NCBI GenBank assembly: GCA_902805845.1
Contig: CADCUI010000002.1
Location: 62,001 to 126,000, forward strand
Origin: an uncultured Nocardioidaceae bacterium
Lineage (GTDB): Bacteria > Actinomycetota > Actinomycetes > Propionibacteriales > Nocardioidaceae
Direction of reading: 5' to 3'
Length of the DNA: 64,000 bases
Shown: piece by piece, positions 28,236 to 40,242 of the stretch
Numbering within the stretch: position 1 is the stretch's first letter
How the letters are laid out: every line of letters begins with the position of its first letter
Program-made: the position numbers and the translations under genes
Notes under the pieces: generated by a model
What the model was told of the DNA's origin: nothing
The model's input: only the letters and a program-made list of their open reading frames with translations
Database searches by the model: none

Positions 28236-29107
28236 CGGCAGCGGGCCCGACCGACACCGCCGGGTTGCTGCGCGCGGCCACCGCGCGGCTGGCCGAGGCC
28301 GGCGTCCCCTCACCCGGCGCCGACGCCCGGGTGCTGCTCGCACACGTGCGCGGCCTCGCTCTCGGGGCCCTCACCCTCGCGGCCGAGCCGACGGCGGAGG
28401 AGTCGCGACGGTTCGACGAGCTCGTGGCGCGGCGGGCGGCCCGGGAGCCGCTGCAGCACCTGACCGGCACCGCCGCCTTCCGGCACGTCGAGCTGGCGGT
28501 CGGGCCGGGCGTGTTCGTCCCTCGGCCCGAGACCGAGCTGCTCGCCGGCTGGGCCGTCGACCGGGCACGCGAGGTGGCCGCCACGGGAGGAACGCCGGTC
28601 GCTGTCGACCTCTGCACCGGCTCCGGCGCCGTGGCCCTCTCGCTCGTCTCCGAGGTGCCCGACGCCCGGGTGCACGCCGTGGAGCTCGACGAGAGCGCGC
28701 ACGGCTGGGCCTCTCGCAACCTCGCCGGGTCCGGTGCCGACCTGCGGTGGGGTGACATGGCCGACGCCTTCCCCGACCTCGACGGGGCTGTCGACGTCGT
28801 CGTGGGCAACCCGCCCTACATCCCGCTGACCGCGTTCGAGTCCGTCGCTCCCGAGGTGCGCGACCACGACCCCGCCCTCGCGCTCTGGAGCGGCGACGAC
28901 GGACTCGACGCGATGCGGGTGCTGGAGCGGGTCGCGGCCCGCCTGCTACGCCTCGGCGGCTGGGTCGGTGCCGAGCACGCGGACGCCCAGGCCGCGTCGG
29001 CGCCGGCCGTCTTCTCCCAGGCAGGCTGCTGGACCGACGTGCGCGACCACGTCGACCTCGCGGGTCGGGCGCGCTTCGTGACCGCGCGGCTGACCCACAC
29101 CCCCTGA
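28232..29107 (+). CDS. prmC: release factor glutamine methyltransferase
   Basis: A 291-residue SAM-dependent enzyme that methylates the GGQ glutamine of release factors. The N-terminal helical domain is followed by [14 protein letters not shown], the SAM loop [14 protein letters not shown], and the NPPY catalytic motif ([11 protein letters not shown]). GTG start within the prfA stop (GTGA), so substrate and modifier are translationally coupled. Confidence 0.96.
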   Translation: MTAAGPTDTAGLLRAATARLAEAGVPSPGADARVLLAHVRGLALGALTLAAEPTAEESRRFDELVARRAAREPLQHLTGTAAFRHVELAVGPGVFVPRPETELLAGWAVDRAREVAATGGTPVAVDLCTGSGAVALSLVSEVPDARVHAVELDESAHGWASRNLAGSGADLRWGDMADAFPDLDGAVDVVVGNPPYIPLTAFESVAPEVRDHDPALALWSGDDGLDAMRVLERVAARLLRLGGWVGAEHADAQAASAPAVFSQAGCWTDVRDHVDLAGRARFVTARLTHTP

Positions 29108-29159
29108 CGACCCGGAGTCCTTGGCGTTTGTCCCGCCGGGGCGGTGACAGACTGAGCAC

Positions 29160-29819
29160 GTGAGCGACCGCTACGACATGTCGGTGGAGGCCGAGCGCGA
29201 GGAGGGCATCAGGGCTGCAGGCCGAGCCGTGCAACGCGGCCGGCTCGTGGTGCTGCCGACCGACACGGTCTACGGCGTGGGCGCCGACGCCTTCAGCGCC
29301 GACGCGGTGGAGCGGCTGCTGAAGGCCAAGGGCCGTGGCCGGCTGATGCCGCCGCCCGTGCTGGTGTCGGCCAGGACGACCCTGGATGCCCTCGCCGCCG
29401 GGGTGCCGGAGTGGGCGCGGGCGCTGGTGGAGGAGCTGTGGCCGGGCCCGCTCACGCTGGTCTTCCACCAGCAGCCGAGCGTGCAGTGGGATCTGGGCGA
29501 GACCCGGGGAACGGTCGCGGTGCGGATGCCTGACCACGAGGTCGCCCTCGACCTGCTCTCACGCACCGGACCGCTCGCGGTGACCAGCGCCAACCGCACC
29601 GGCCTCCCGCCGGCCACCCATGCCGACGACGCCGAGGCGATGCTGGGTGAGGTGGTGCGGGTGCTGCTCGACGCAGGGCCCACCCCCGGGCCGGTGCCCT
29701 CCACGATCGTCGACTGCACGGGGGAGCAGGGGCGGGTCCTGCGCCTCGGTGCGCTGCCGGTGGAGAAGCTGCGCGAGGTGGTCGCCCCGCTCGGGGCCGA
29801 GATGGTCGAGGACGAGTGA
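29160..29819 (+). CDS. tsaC: L-threonylcarbamoyladenylate synthase
   Basis: A 219-residue YrdC/Sua5-domain enzyme that makes threonylcarbamoyl-AMP for t6A37 of ANN-decoding tRNAs. Motifs: VVLPTDTVYGVGADAF, the basic KAKGRGRLMPPPV (the KxR...SxxN pocket) and AVTSANRTGLPP. It lacks the extra Sua5 C-terminal domain, so it is TsaC-like in length. GTG 29160. It is linked to wecA, six bases downstream. Confidence 0.94.
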   Translation: MSDRYDMSVEAEREEGIRAAGRAVQRGRLVVLPTDTVYGVGADAFSADAVERLLKAKGRGRLMPPPVLVSARTTLDALAAGVPEWARALVEELWPGPLTLVFHQQPSVQWDLGETRGTVAVRMPDHEVALDLLSRTGPLAVTSANRTGLPPATHADDAEAMLGEVVRVLLDAGPTPGPVPSTIVDCTGEQGRVLRLGALPVEKLREVVAPLGAEMVEDE

Positions 29820-29825
29820 GCCGGC

Positions 29826-30995
29826 GTGCGTGAGTACCTCACCGTCTTCGTGGTCGCCGTCACGGTGACCTACCTGCTGGCCGTGCTCGCCCGGGAGGTC
29901 GCGCTCCGCTTCGGCGCGGTCGCGAAGGTGCGGGACCGGGACGTGCACGAGATCCCGATCCCCTACTTCGGCGGCATCGCCATGTACGGCGGTCTCGTCG
30001 CTGCGTACTTCGTCGCCCGCGAGCTGCCCTTCCTGTCCACGGCGGGGGACCAGGTCTTCAGCGACGCCGGCGTCGTGCTGGTCGCCGGGGGGATGGTCTG
30101 CGCCCTCGGGGTCCTCGACGACCTCCTCGAGCTCGACGCGCTGACCAAGCTCGGCGGCCAGCTGCTGGCCGGGGCCTTCCTGGTGCTCAACGGTGTCCAG
30201 TTCTACTACCTGCCGCTGCCCGGCAACGGCGCGTTCGCCATCGACCCGGCCCAGGCGGCACTCGCCACGGTGTTCCTCGTGGTCGCCACCGTCAACGCGG
30301 TCAACTTCGTCGACGGGCTCGACGGGCTGGCCGCGGGCGTCGTGGGTCTGGGGGCGGTCGCGTTCTTCCTGTTCTCCTACCGGCTGGCATCGGTGAACGA
30401 GGAGTCGCTGGCGATCACGGCGGCACTGCTGTGCGCCGCGCTGGCGGGGGCCTGCGTCGGTTTCGTCTCCCACAACTTCCACCCCGCCTCGATGTTCATG
30501 GGCGACAGCGGCTCGATGCTGATCGGCCTGGTGCTCGCCGGCTCGGCGCTGACCTTGACCGGGAACTTCCCGGCCGTGGCCTTCAACGAGTCCGGCGGCG
30601 ACAAGGCCTTCCTGGCGGTGCTGCTGCCGATCCTGCTGCCGATCTCGATCCTGGTCGTGCCGTTCGCGGACCTCGTGCTGGCCGTCGTCCGTCGCGTCCT
30701 CAGGGGACAGTCGCCGTTCGCCCCCGACAAGCGTCACCTGCACCACCGGCTCCTCGAGTACGGCCACTCGCACCGCCGGGCGGTCCTCGTGATGTGGCTC
30801 TGGGCGGCGTTCATCGCCCTGGGCGTGGTGGCCGTCAGCCTCTACCAGAACCGCGTCGTCGCTGTCGGTCTCGGGCTCTGGTTCGCCGCGACGGTCGTGC
30901 TCACGCTCGTGGTGCCGCGGGTCGACCGTCCCACCTGGTCGCACTCCGAGGAGGAGCCGGCCACCCGGCAGGAGCGCGTCGCCCACCTGGGTTGA
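29826..30995 (+). CDS. wecA: polyprenyl-phosphate GlcNAc-1-phosphate transferase, WecA type
   Basis: A 389-residue polytopic membrane enzyme with about 11 hydrophobic segments. It loads a sugar-1-phosphate onto decaprenyl or undecaprenyl phosphate for cell-wall linkers or teichoic-type polymers. The conserved cytoplasmic loops are all present: GVLDDLLELDALTKL, AVNFVDGLDGLAAG, FMGDSGSMLIG and the HLHHRL His motif. GTG start. Mycobacteria have the same gene before their ATP synthase operon. The polymer may be what the LCP enzyme at 15.2 kb attaches, which is inference. Confidence 0.93.
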   Translation: MREYLTVFVVAVTVTYLLAVLAREVALRFGAVAKVRDRDVHEIPIPYFGGIAMYGGLVAAYFVARELPFLSTAGDQVFSDAGVVLVAGGMVCALGVLDDLLELDALTKLGGQLLAGAFLVLNGVQFYYLPLPGNGAFAIDPAQAALATVFLVVATVNAVNFVDGLDGLAAGVVGLGAVAFFLFSYRLASVNEESLAITAALLCAALAGACVGFVSHNFHPASMFMGDSGSMLIGLVLAGSALTLTGNFPAVAFNESGGDKAFLAVLLPILLPISILVVPFADLVLAVVRRVLRGQSPFAPDKRHLHHRLLEYGHSHRRAVLVMWLWAAFIALGVVAVSLYQNRVVAVGLGLWFAATVVLTLVVPRVDRPTWSHSEEEPATRQERVAHLG

Positions 30996-31004
30996 TCGAT
31001 CGAA

Positions 31005-31039
31005 TTTCAACCGGGCACGACTTTGTGCTAATTTTCACA
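31005..31039 (+). promoter_or_regulatory. candidate promoter with CRP-like palindrome before the atp operon
   Basis: An AT-rich island in GC-rich DNA. TTTCAA (31005-31010), an 18-base spacer and TAATTT (31029-31034) could be -35 and -10. The 16-mer TGTGC-TAATTT-TCACA at 31024-31039 differs from the CRP/GlxR consensus TGTGA-N6-TCACA at one base. It overlaps the putative -10, which suggests repression if that promoter is real, or activation of another promoter downstream. It is inferred from motif match. Confidence 0.5.
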
Positions 31040-31091
31040 AGCGACCCGGAACGGGCTCGCACCCCTCCTCCCCAGCAGAACGGCCGCCTCC

Positions 31092-31502
31092 ATGACGACC
31101 GCATCCAGCTCGCCGCACCCCCGGCTCCGGATCCCGGGAGTCGTGCCGGCCCTCGCCGCCACCGGCGCTGTGGCGCTGGTCGGGTCAGCGCTGGGGGCAG
31201 GCCTCGGCGGCCGGCCGCAGGTCCACGGAGCCCTGCTCGGGACGGCCGTGGTGGCGGGATTCTTCCTCCTGGGAAGCCTCGGCAGCGGCCTCGCCGCGGC
31301 GTACGCACCGCGGCTGTCCCTCGTCGTCGCCCTGCTGACCTACACCCTCCAGGTGGTGCTGCTCGGCGCCCTGCTCGTGGCCGTCGCGCGGTCGGGAGCC
31401 TCGCCAAGCTCCCTCGACGTGCGCTGGCTGGGTGGGGCCGTGCTCGCCGGGACCCTGTGCTGGTCCGCGGCGCTCGTCATCGACGCCGGGGTGCGGCGGT
31501 GA
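31092..31502 (+). CDS. ATP synthase-associated membrane protein, AtpI-like
   Basis: A 136-residue protein with four hydrophobic segments, the first gene after the atp promoter. Position and topology match the small membrane protein that precedes atpB in actinobacteria (AtpI/Rv1303 type), thought to help c-ring assembly. Sequence identity is too low for me to be certain which of this and the next gene is the orthologue. ATG 31092. Confidence 0.7.
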   Translation: MTTASSSPHPRLRIPGVVPALAATGAVALVGSALGAGLGGRPQVHGALLGTAVVAGFFLLGSLGSGLAAAYAPRLSLVVALLTYTLQVVLLGALLVAVARSGASPSSLDVRWLGGAVLAGTLCWSAALVIDAGVRR

Positions 31503-31538
31503 GGGTCCACGCGGGCGGCTGCTATTGTCCGGTGCGCA

Positions 31539-31859
31539 ATGGGTGTGCACCGTCAGTCCGGGAGTCGGCAGAGCCCGCCACCCGGGACCTCTGGCGACCG
31601 ACTCGGCGGCGACCCCTGGCACGCCTTCGGATACGTGGTGTCGGGAGTCGGCGTGTACGGAGCGCTGGGCTGGCTCTGCGATCGATGGCTCGGCACGACG
31701 TTCCTGGTGGCGGTCGGCATCCTCGTCGGTGCCACCATCGGGATCTACATGACCTTCGCCCGGTTCAAAACTGTGGGCAGGGCCCCCGCCGGCACGCCGA
31801 CGAGCGCCCAGGACGCGGCCCCCGGAACCACACCGGCGCACCCGCACGTGCAGGACTGA
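31539..31859 (+). CDS. atpI: AtpZ/AtpI-family protein
   Basis: A 106-residue protein with a glycine-rich pair of membrane helices: FGYVVSGVGVYGALGWLCDRWLGT, then FLVAVGILVGATIGIYMTFARF. This is the AtpZ/AtpI signature, associated with assembly of the F0 rotor or divalent-ion transport. The N- and C-terminal tails are disordered and rich in Pro, Ser, Gly and Ala. ATG 31539, 37 bases after the previous gene and 13 bases before atpB. Confidence 0.82.
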   Translation: MGVHRQSGSRQSPPPGTSGDRLGGDPWHAFGYVVSGVGVYGALGWLCDRWLGTTFLVAVGILVGATIGIYMTFARFKTVGRAPAGTPTSAQDAAPGTTPAHPHVQD

Positions 31860-31872
31860 CGAAGGAGATCTG

Positions 31873-32685
31873 GTGAACGTCGCAGCCACCGCGGTGCGCC
31901 CGGTGCTCGCCGAGGGCACGGGCGGCTTCGAGGCGCCCGGACCGGGCATCTTCGACCTGCCCCCGGTCTTCTCGGTGGGTTCGGTCGGCGTCACGAAGCC
32001 GATGCTCCAGCTCCTGCTGGCCGCCCTCCTGGTGTTCGGCTTCTTCTACCTCGCTGCCCGGAGCCGCTCGATGGTCCCCGGCAAGCTGCAGTACGCGGGG
32101 GAGAGCGCCTACGGATTCGTCCGCAACGGCCTCGGCCGCGACATCATCGGCAGCCACGACTACCAGCGGTTCATGCCCTACCTCGCGGCGCTGTTCTTCT
32201 TCGTGCTCGTCAACAACCTCTTCGCGACGATCCCGTTCATCGAGTTCCCCACGTTCTCGCGCGCCGGCATGGCCTATGCGCTCGCCGCTGTCTCCTGGCT
32301 GGTCTACAACGCGGTCGGCATCAGCAAGCACGGGCTCCTCGGCTACCTCAAGCTCCAGACCGTGCCGACCGGCGTGAGCAAGGTGATGTACCCGCTGCTC
32401 ATCCCGCTCGAGTTCTTCTCCAACATCGTGGTGCGGCCGGTCACGCTGGCCCTGCGGCTCTTCGCGAACATGTTCGCCGGCCACCTCCTCCTGGTGCTCT
32501 TCTCGACCGGCGGGCTCTACCTCCTGCAGCACGAAGGGGTCATCGGCGCGATCGCCGGTCCGCTGGCGTGGGTGATGACCATCGCCGTCGGCTTTCTCGA
32601 GGTCCTGGTGCAGGTGCTGCAGGCCTACGTCTTCGCGCTCCTGAACGCCATGTACATCTCCGGTGCCCTCGCTGACGAGCACTGA
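31873..32685 (+). CDS. atpB: F0F1 ATP synthase subunit a
   Basis: A 270-residue membrane subunit forming the proton half-channels against the c-ring. The essential Arg lies in [18 protein letters not shown], and the C-terminal channel helix is [18 protein letters not shown]. The start is GTG 31873 after a strong GAAGGAG. It is the first structural gene of the complete atpBEFHAGDC operon. Confidence 0.97.
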   Translation: MNVAATAVRPVLAEGTGGFEAPGPGIFDLPPVFSVGSVGVTKPMLQLLLAALLVFGFFYLAARSRSMVPGKLQYAGESAYGFVRNGLGRDIIGSHDYQRFMPYLAALFFFVLVNNLFATIPFIEFPTFSRAGMAYALAAVSWLVYNAVGISKHGLLGYLKLQTVPTGVSKVMYPLLIPLEFFSNIVVRPVTLALRLFANMFAGHLLLVLFSTGGLYLLQHEGVIGAIAGPLAWVMTIAVGFLEVLVQVLQAYVFALLNAMYISGALADEH

Positions 32686-32728
32686 GAGCACGTCACAGAC
32701 CCAGCAGTACAACCGAAAGGAAACAGCC

Positions 32729-32932
32729 GTGGACGGCAACCTCAACATGATCGGCTACGGCCTGGCCGCCATCGGCCCGGGCGTCGGCATCGGTCTGATC
32801 TTCGCCGCGTACATCAACGGCGTCGCCCGCCAGCCTGAGGCGCAGGGTCGCCTCCAGGCGATCGCCATCCTGGGCTTCGCACTCGCCGAGGCGCTTGCCA
32901 TCATCGGTATCGCCCTCGCGTTCGTGCTCTGA
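32729..32932 (+). CDS. atpE: F0F1 ATP synthase subunit c
   Basis: A 67-residue hairpin protein of the rotor ring. The ion-binding carboxylate is Glu54 in [14 protein letters not shown], the polar loop is ARQPE at 33-37, and a glycine-rich first helix ([16 protein letters not shown]) packs the ring. It is a proton-type ring judging from the lack of a sodium-site Gln/Thr set. The GTG at 32729 has GAAAGGA upstream; a longer frame would run back into atpB. Confidence 0.97.
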   Translation: MDGNLNMIGYGLAAIGPGVGIGLIFAAYINGVARQPEAQGRLQAIAILGFALAEALAIIGIALAFVL

Positions 32933-32954
32933 CCTCCCGACCGAAGGACCGCTG

Positions 32955-33518
32955 ATGCTGCAGTCGATCGTCGTCCGAGCCGCCGAGGCTCACGGGGAGG
33001 AGCACAACCCGCTCCTGCCCGAGTGGATCGAGGTCATCCTCGCCCTCGTCGTCTTCGGTCTCCTGGTGCTCGCGTTCCGCAGGTGGGTCGTCCCCAACTT
33101 CGAGAAGACGTACGCCGAGCGCACGAGCGCCATCGAGGGCGGGCTGAAGGCGGCCGAGACCAAGCAGGCCGAGGCCGACCAGAAGCTCGCCGAGCTCGAC
33201 CGGCAGCTGAGCGAGGCGCGCCACGACGCGGCTCGCATCCGTGAGGAGGCTCGGGAGCAGGGTGCGGCGATCGTGTCGGAGATGCGGGAGCAGGCTCAGG
33301 CCGAGTCCTCCCGGATCGTCGAGCACGGCAAGGCCCAGATCGAGGCCGAGCGGCAGCAGGCCGTCGCGTCCCTGCGCACGGAGGTCGGCACGCTGGCCAC
33401 CGGGCTCGCCAGCCGGATCGTCGGGGAGTCCCTCGACGACGAGGCCCGCCAGCGCCGGGTCGTCGAGCGGTTCCTCTCCGACCTCGAGTCGAGCAACGGC
33501 GCCGGAGGCGTGCGCTGA
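32955..33518 (+). CDS. atpF: F0F1 ATP synthase subunit b
   Basis: A 187-residue peripheral-stalk subunit. One membrane helix (about 22-42, WIEVILALVVFGLLVLAF) is followed by a long, highly charged coiled coil (EGGLKAAETKQAEADQKLAEL onward). Unlike in mycobacteria there is no second b gene fused to delta. ATG 32955 follows GAAGGACC. The stop overlaps the atpH ATG (TGATG). Confidence 0.95.
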   Translation: MLQSIVVRAAEAHGEEHNPLLPEWIEVILALVVFGLLVLAFRRWVVPNFEKTYAERTSAIEGGLKAAETKQAEADQKLAELDRQLSEARHDAARIREEAREQGAAIVSEMREQAQAESSRIVEHGKAQIEAERQQAVASLRTEVGTLATGLASRIVGESLDDEARQRRVVERFLSDLESSNGAGGVR

Positions 33519-34339
33519 TGTCCTCCGACATGCGGGGTGCCTCCGCGGAGTCGCTCGAGGCCCTGGTCGCCGTGCTCGGCGACGCGGTGGCCGGCGGAGC
33601 GGACGGCCTCCGAGTGGGCGAGGACCTCTTCGCGGTGGCGCACCTGCTCGCGAGCCAGCCGGGGCTCCGCCGGGTGGTCACCGAGGTGTCGCGCTCTGGT
33701 AGCTCCAAGGCCGGCCTCGTCGAGCAGGTCCTGCTCGGCAAGGTCGACACGGTGTCCCTTGCACTGGTCGCCGAAGCGGCCCGACGTCGCTGGGCCGGTC
33801 CCCGTGACCTGGGCTACGCCCTCGAGCACCTCGGGGTCGTCGCCGTGGTCAAGGCGGCCGAGCGCGCCGGCGAGGCCGACCGGCTGGAGGACGAGCTCTT
33901 CGCCTTCGAGCGGCTGGTGACCGAGAACCCGGCGCTGCGCGACGCCCTGTCCGACCCGGCCCGGTCGGCGGCGGACAAGCAGGGGCTGCTGCGCGGCCTC
34001 CTCGCGGACAAGGTCTCCACCGGCGGGATGCTGCTGAGCCAGCAGTCCACGAGCGGTGCTCATCGCACGGTGAGCGTGGCGTTGGACCACTACCAGAAGG
34101 TGGTCGCCGGCGAGCGCGAGCGGCTCGTCGCGCTCGTGCGGGTGGCCACCCCCTTGGAGGAGTCGGAGAGCCAGCGGCTCGCCGACGCCCTGTCCCGGCA
34201 GTACCAGCGGCCGGTGCACCTCAACGTCGTCGTCGACGACACTGTGATCGGCGGTGTCCGTGTCGAGGTCGGTGACGACGTCATCGACGGCACGGTGGCC
34301 AGCCGACTCGACGACGCCCGCCGGCGGTTGGCCGGCTGA
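33518..34339 (+). CDS. atpH: F0F1 ATP synthase subunit delta
   Basis: A 273-residue subunit, about 90 residues longer than the E. coli protein but usual for actinobacteria such as Streptomyces. It joins subunit b to the top of the alpha3beta3 head. The C-terminal part has the conserved ATPLEESESQRLADALS and VVVDDTVIGGVRVEVGDDVIDG motifs. ATG overlaps the atpF stop. Confidence 0.95.
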   Translation: MSSDMRGASAESLEALVAVLGDAVAGGADGLRVGEDLFAVAHLLASQPGLRRVVTEVSRSGSSKAGLVEQVLLGKVDTVSLALVAEAARRRWAGPRDLGYALEHLGVVAVVKAAERAGEADRLEDELFAFERLVTENPALRDALSDPARSAADKQGLLRGLLADKVSTGGMLLSQQSTSGAHRTVSVALDHYQKVVAGERERLVALVRVATPLEESESQRLADALSRQYQRPVHLNVVVDDTVIGGVRVEVGDDVIDGTVASRLDDARRRLAG

Positions 34340-34423
34340 CGCCTTCCGGGGCTCCCGACGGAGCGCCGGACCGCAGACCCGAGAACGATCCTCAAGCACG
34401 ACCGAAGAGAGAAGGTTCGAGAC

Positions 34424-36064
<1,641 letters not shown>

Positions 36065-36066
36065 CG

Positions 36067-37047
36067 ATGGCCGTCTCGCTGCGCGAGTACCGCGCCCGGA
36101 TCAGGTCGGTCGAGTCGACCAAGAAGATCACCCGGGCCATGGAGCTCATCGCCGCGTCCCGCATCATCAAGGCGCAGCAGCGGGCGCAGGCGGCCGCGCC
36201 GTACGCCCGTGAGCTGACCCGGGCGGTCTCGGCGGTGGCGAGCTACTCCAACGTCGACCACCCGCTGACGACCGAGCCGGAGGACGCGAAGCGGGCCGCG
36301 ATCCTCATCGTCACCAGCGACCGGGGGCTGGCAGGGGCGTACTCCTCCAGCGTGCTCAAGGAGGCCGAGCGGCTCACCGAGAAGCTGAGGTCGGAGGGCA
36401 AGGAGGTGTCGGTCTACGTCTCGGGGCGCAAGGGCGTGGCCTACCTGAACTTCCGCCGCCGGACGATCACGGAGTCGTGGACGGGTCACTCCGACCAGCC
36501 GACCTATGACGTCGCCCAGGAGATCGGTCAGGCTCTCATCAGCTCCTTCATCGCCGGCAGCGACGACACCGCGGCGGCGGACGGGAGCCCGGACAGTGAC
36601 AGGGCCGGTGACAGGGACAGGGCCGGGGACAGGGACGAGGGCGTGCACGAGGTCCACGTCGTCTACACCCGGTTCCGGTCCATGCTGACTCAGGAGCCGA
36701 CGGCGATCCGGCTGCTTCCGCTGGAGGTCGTCGAGGGCACCGAGACGCCCGAGGCCGAGGACCTGCTTCCGCTCTACGAGTTCGAGCCCAGCGCGGCGGA
36801 GGTGCTCGACGCGCTGCTCCCGCGGTACGTCGAGTCGCGGATCTACTTCGCGCTCCTGCAGGCGGCCGCGTCCGAGCTCGCCGCGCGGCAGCGCGCGATG
36901 AAGTCGGCCACCGACAACGCCACCGAGCTGATCAAGAAGTACACCCGGATCGCCAACCAGGCCCGGCAGGCCGGCATCACCCAGGAGATCAGCGAGATCG
37001 TCGGTGGCGTCAACGCGCTGGCCGACGCCAACGCCGGCCGCGACTAG
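36067..37047 (+). CDS. atpG: F0F1 ATP synthase subunit gamma with acidic insert
   Basis: A 326-residue rotor shaft. The N-terminal helix ([23 protein letters not shown]) and C-terminal helix ([23 protein letters not shown]) of the coiled coil are intact. Between about residues 165 and 193 lies an extra, strongly charged loop containing DRAGDR twice in tandem, in the surface domain; mycobacterial gamma also carries an extra loop in this domain. ATG 36067 is three bases after the atpA stop. Confidence 0.97.
   Translation: MAVSLREYRARIRSVESTKKITRAMELIAASRIIKAQQRAQAAAPYARELTRAVSAVASYSNVDHPLTTEPEDAKRAAILIVTSDRGLAGAYSSSVLKEAERLTEKLRSEGKEVSVYVSGRKGVAYLNFRRRTITESWTGHSDQPTYDVAQEIGQALISSFIAGSDDTAAADGSPDSDRAGDRDRAGDRDEGVHEVHVVYTRFRSMLTQEPTAIRLLPLEVVEGTETPEAEDLLPLYEFEPSAAEVLDALLPRYVESRIYFALLQAAASELAARQRAMKSATDNATELIKKYTRIANQARQAGITQEISEIVGGVNALADANAGRD
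36598..36633. repeat. 18-bp tandem duplication inside atpG
   Basis: Two copies of GACAGGGCCGGKGACAGG (36598-36615 and 36616-36633) differ at one base and encode DRAGDR twice. Being a multiple of three, the duplication keeps the gene in frame and lengthens the gamma surface loop. Confidence 0.85.
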
Positions 37048-37090
37048 CACCGACGACAGCCATGACCAGCCGCAACACCGCAGCGACTAG

Positions 37091-38985
<1,895 letters not shown>

Positions 38986-39003
38986 CCACGGCCGCAGCAG
39001 GGG

Positions 39004-39033
39004 CCCCCGGATGACCCGGCATGACGCCGGGGG
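39004..39033 (+). terminator. hairpin after atpC
   Basis: CCCCCGG pairs with CCGGGGG across 16 bases, 18 bases after the atpC stop and before the DUF2550 gene. It may mark the end of the atp operon or attenuate read-through. Confidence 0.45.
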
Positions 39034-39051
39034 TGAAGGAGAACGACGTCG

Positions 39052-39504
39052 ATGCCGCTGTGGGAGTGGGTCGTCGACGTGCTGGGCGGCCTGCTGCTGC
39101 TGCTGGTCCTCTACGCCGTGGCGCTGGTGCTGCGGCGTCGCTGGATCTCCCGTGACGGCGGCACCTTCGAGCTGAGCCACCGGGTCGTCCCGGAGCACGG
39201 GACGCTCAGTGGGCGCGGCTGGGTGCTCGGCGTTGGCCGCTACTCAGGCGATCTGCTCGAGTTCTTCCGCATCTTCTCGCTGTCGCCGCGTCCCCGAAGG
39301 GTCCTCGACCGCGGCCGCCTCAGCTACGACGGCACCCGGGCGCCGTCGGCCGCCGAGTCGCACTCCCTCTACGCGGGGCACGTCGTCGTGGGGTGCCGAA
39401 GCGCCACGGAGACCTTCGAGCTGGCGATGTCGCAGGACGCGGTCACCGGGTTCCTGTCCTGGCTGGAGGCCGCCCCTCCCGGCAGCCCTCCCCGGCCGCG
39501 CTGA
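39052..39504 (+). CDS. DUF2550 family membrane-anchored protein
   Basis: A 150-residue protein with one N-terminal membrane helix (about 7-28, VLGGLLLLLVLYAVALVL) and a soluble beta-rich domain (GGTFELSHRV, GRGWVLGVGRYSGDLLEFFRIF). It matches the actinobacterial DUF2550 family found right after atpC in mycobacteria (Rv1312). The function is unknown. ATG 39052 after GAAGGAG. Confidence 0.85.
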   Translation: MPLWEWVVDVLGGLLLLLVLYAVALVLRRRWISRDGGTFELSHRVVPEHGTLSGRGWVLGVGRYSGDLLEFFRIFSLSPRPRRVLDRGRLSYDGTRAPSAAESHSLYAGHVVVGCRSATETFELAMSQDAVTGFLSWLEAAPPGSPPRPR

Positions 39505-39506
39505 GG

Positions 39507-40079
39507 TCAGCGGTCGCCGCCCGGCCGCCACAGCACGTCACCCTGGTCGCGGTTCTCCGCGCGGGCCAGGATGAACAGCAGGTCGCTGAGCCGGTTGAGG
39601 TACTTCAGGGCCTCGGGGTTCATCGACGCGCCGTGCTCGGCGTACGCCGCCCATGCGCTGCGCTCGGCGCGCCGGGCAACCGTCCGGCAGACGTGCAGCG
39701 CCGCGGCGCCCGCGGTGCCCCCCGGCAGGATGAACGACCGCAGCGCAGGCAGCGGACCGTTGTACTCGTCGCACCACTCCTCCAGCCGGGAGACGTACTC
39801 AGGCTCCACTCGCAGGGGCGGCCACTCGGGTTCGGGCACCACCGGGGTGGACAGGTCGGCGCCGACGTCGAACAGCTCGTTCTGGACCCGGGTCAGCAAC
39901 CGCGCGACCGGCTCCGACAGGCCGTCGGTCGCGATGGCCCAGCCGAGGTGGCTGTTGAGCTCGTCGACGTCGGCGTAGGCGTGCAGCCGCAGGTCGGTCT
40001 TGGTGGTCTCGCTGTTGTCGCCGAGCCGGGTCGCCCCGGAGTCCCCGGTGCGGGTGTAGATGCGCGTCAGATTGACCAT
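39507..40079 (-). CDS. cob(I)alamin adenosyltransferase, PduO type
   Basis: A 190-residue trimeric PduO-type ATP:cob(I)alamin adenosyltransferase that makes coenzyme B12. The ATP-site signature is IYTRTGDSGATRLGD; later motifs are DELNSHLG, RVQNELFDVGADL, FILPGGTAGAAALHVCRT, RRAER and LNRLSDLLFILAR. Its stop is two bases from that of the DUF2550 gene (convergent). The B12-dependent mutase MeaA in this window is a likely user of its product. Confidence 0.95.
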   Translation of the reverse strand: MVNLTRIYTRTGDSGATRLGDNSETTKTDLRLHAYADVDELNSHLGWAIATDGLSEPVARLLTRVQNELFDVGADLSTPVVPEPEWPPLRVEPEYVSRLEEWCDEYNGPLPALRSFILPGGTAGAAALHVCRTVARRAERSAWAAYAEHGASMNPEALKYLNRLSDLLFILARAENRDQGDVLWRPGGDR

Positions 40080-40113
40080 CCGGCCAGCGTAGAGGCCGTG
40101 TCGCTGCGACGAC

Positions 40114-40239
40114 TCAGCCGCCGGTGGCGGACCCGTCGTCCCGCCGTGCGGCGCGGACGTAGATCACCACCGACAGCGCGAGGCCACCCCAGAGGAGCAC
40201 CGCCCCGATGAGGAACATGATGATCGCTTCAGTGCTCAT
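40114..40239 (-). CDS. metS: methionine/alanine importer small subunit MetS
   Basis: A 41-residue single-helix membrane peptide, MSTEAIIMFLIGAVLLWGG then SVVIYVRAARR. It matches the small subunit that pairs with NSS-family MetP transporters (described in Corynebacterium glutamicum). The ATG lies three bases after the metP stop, with GAAAGAAG inside the end of metP. It is too short for most gene callers. Confidence 0.9.
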   Translation of the reverse strand: MSTEAIIMFLIGAVLLWGGLALSVVIYVRAARRDDGSATGG

Positions 40240-40242
40240 GGG

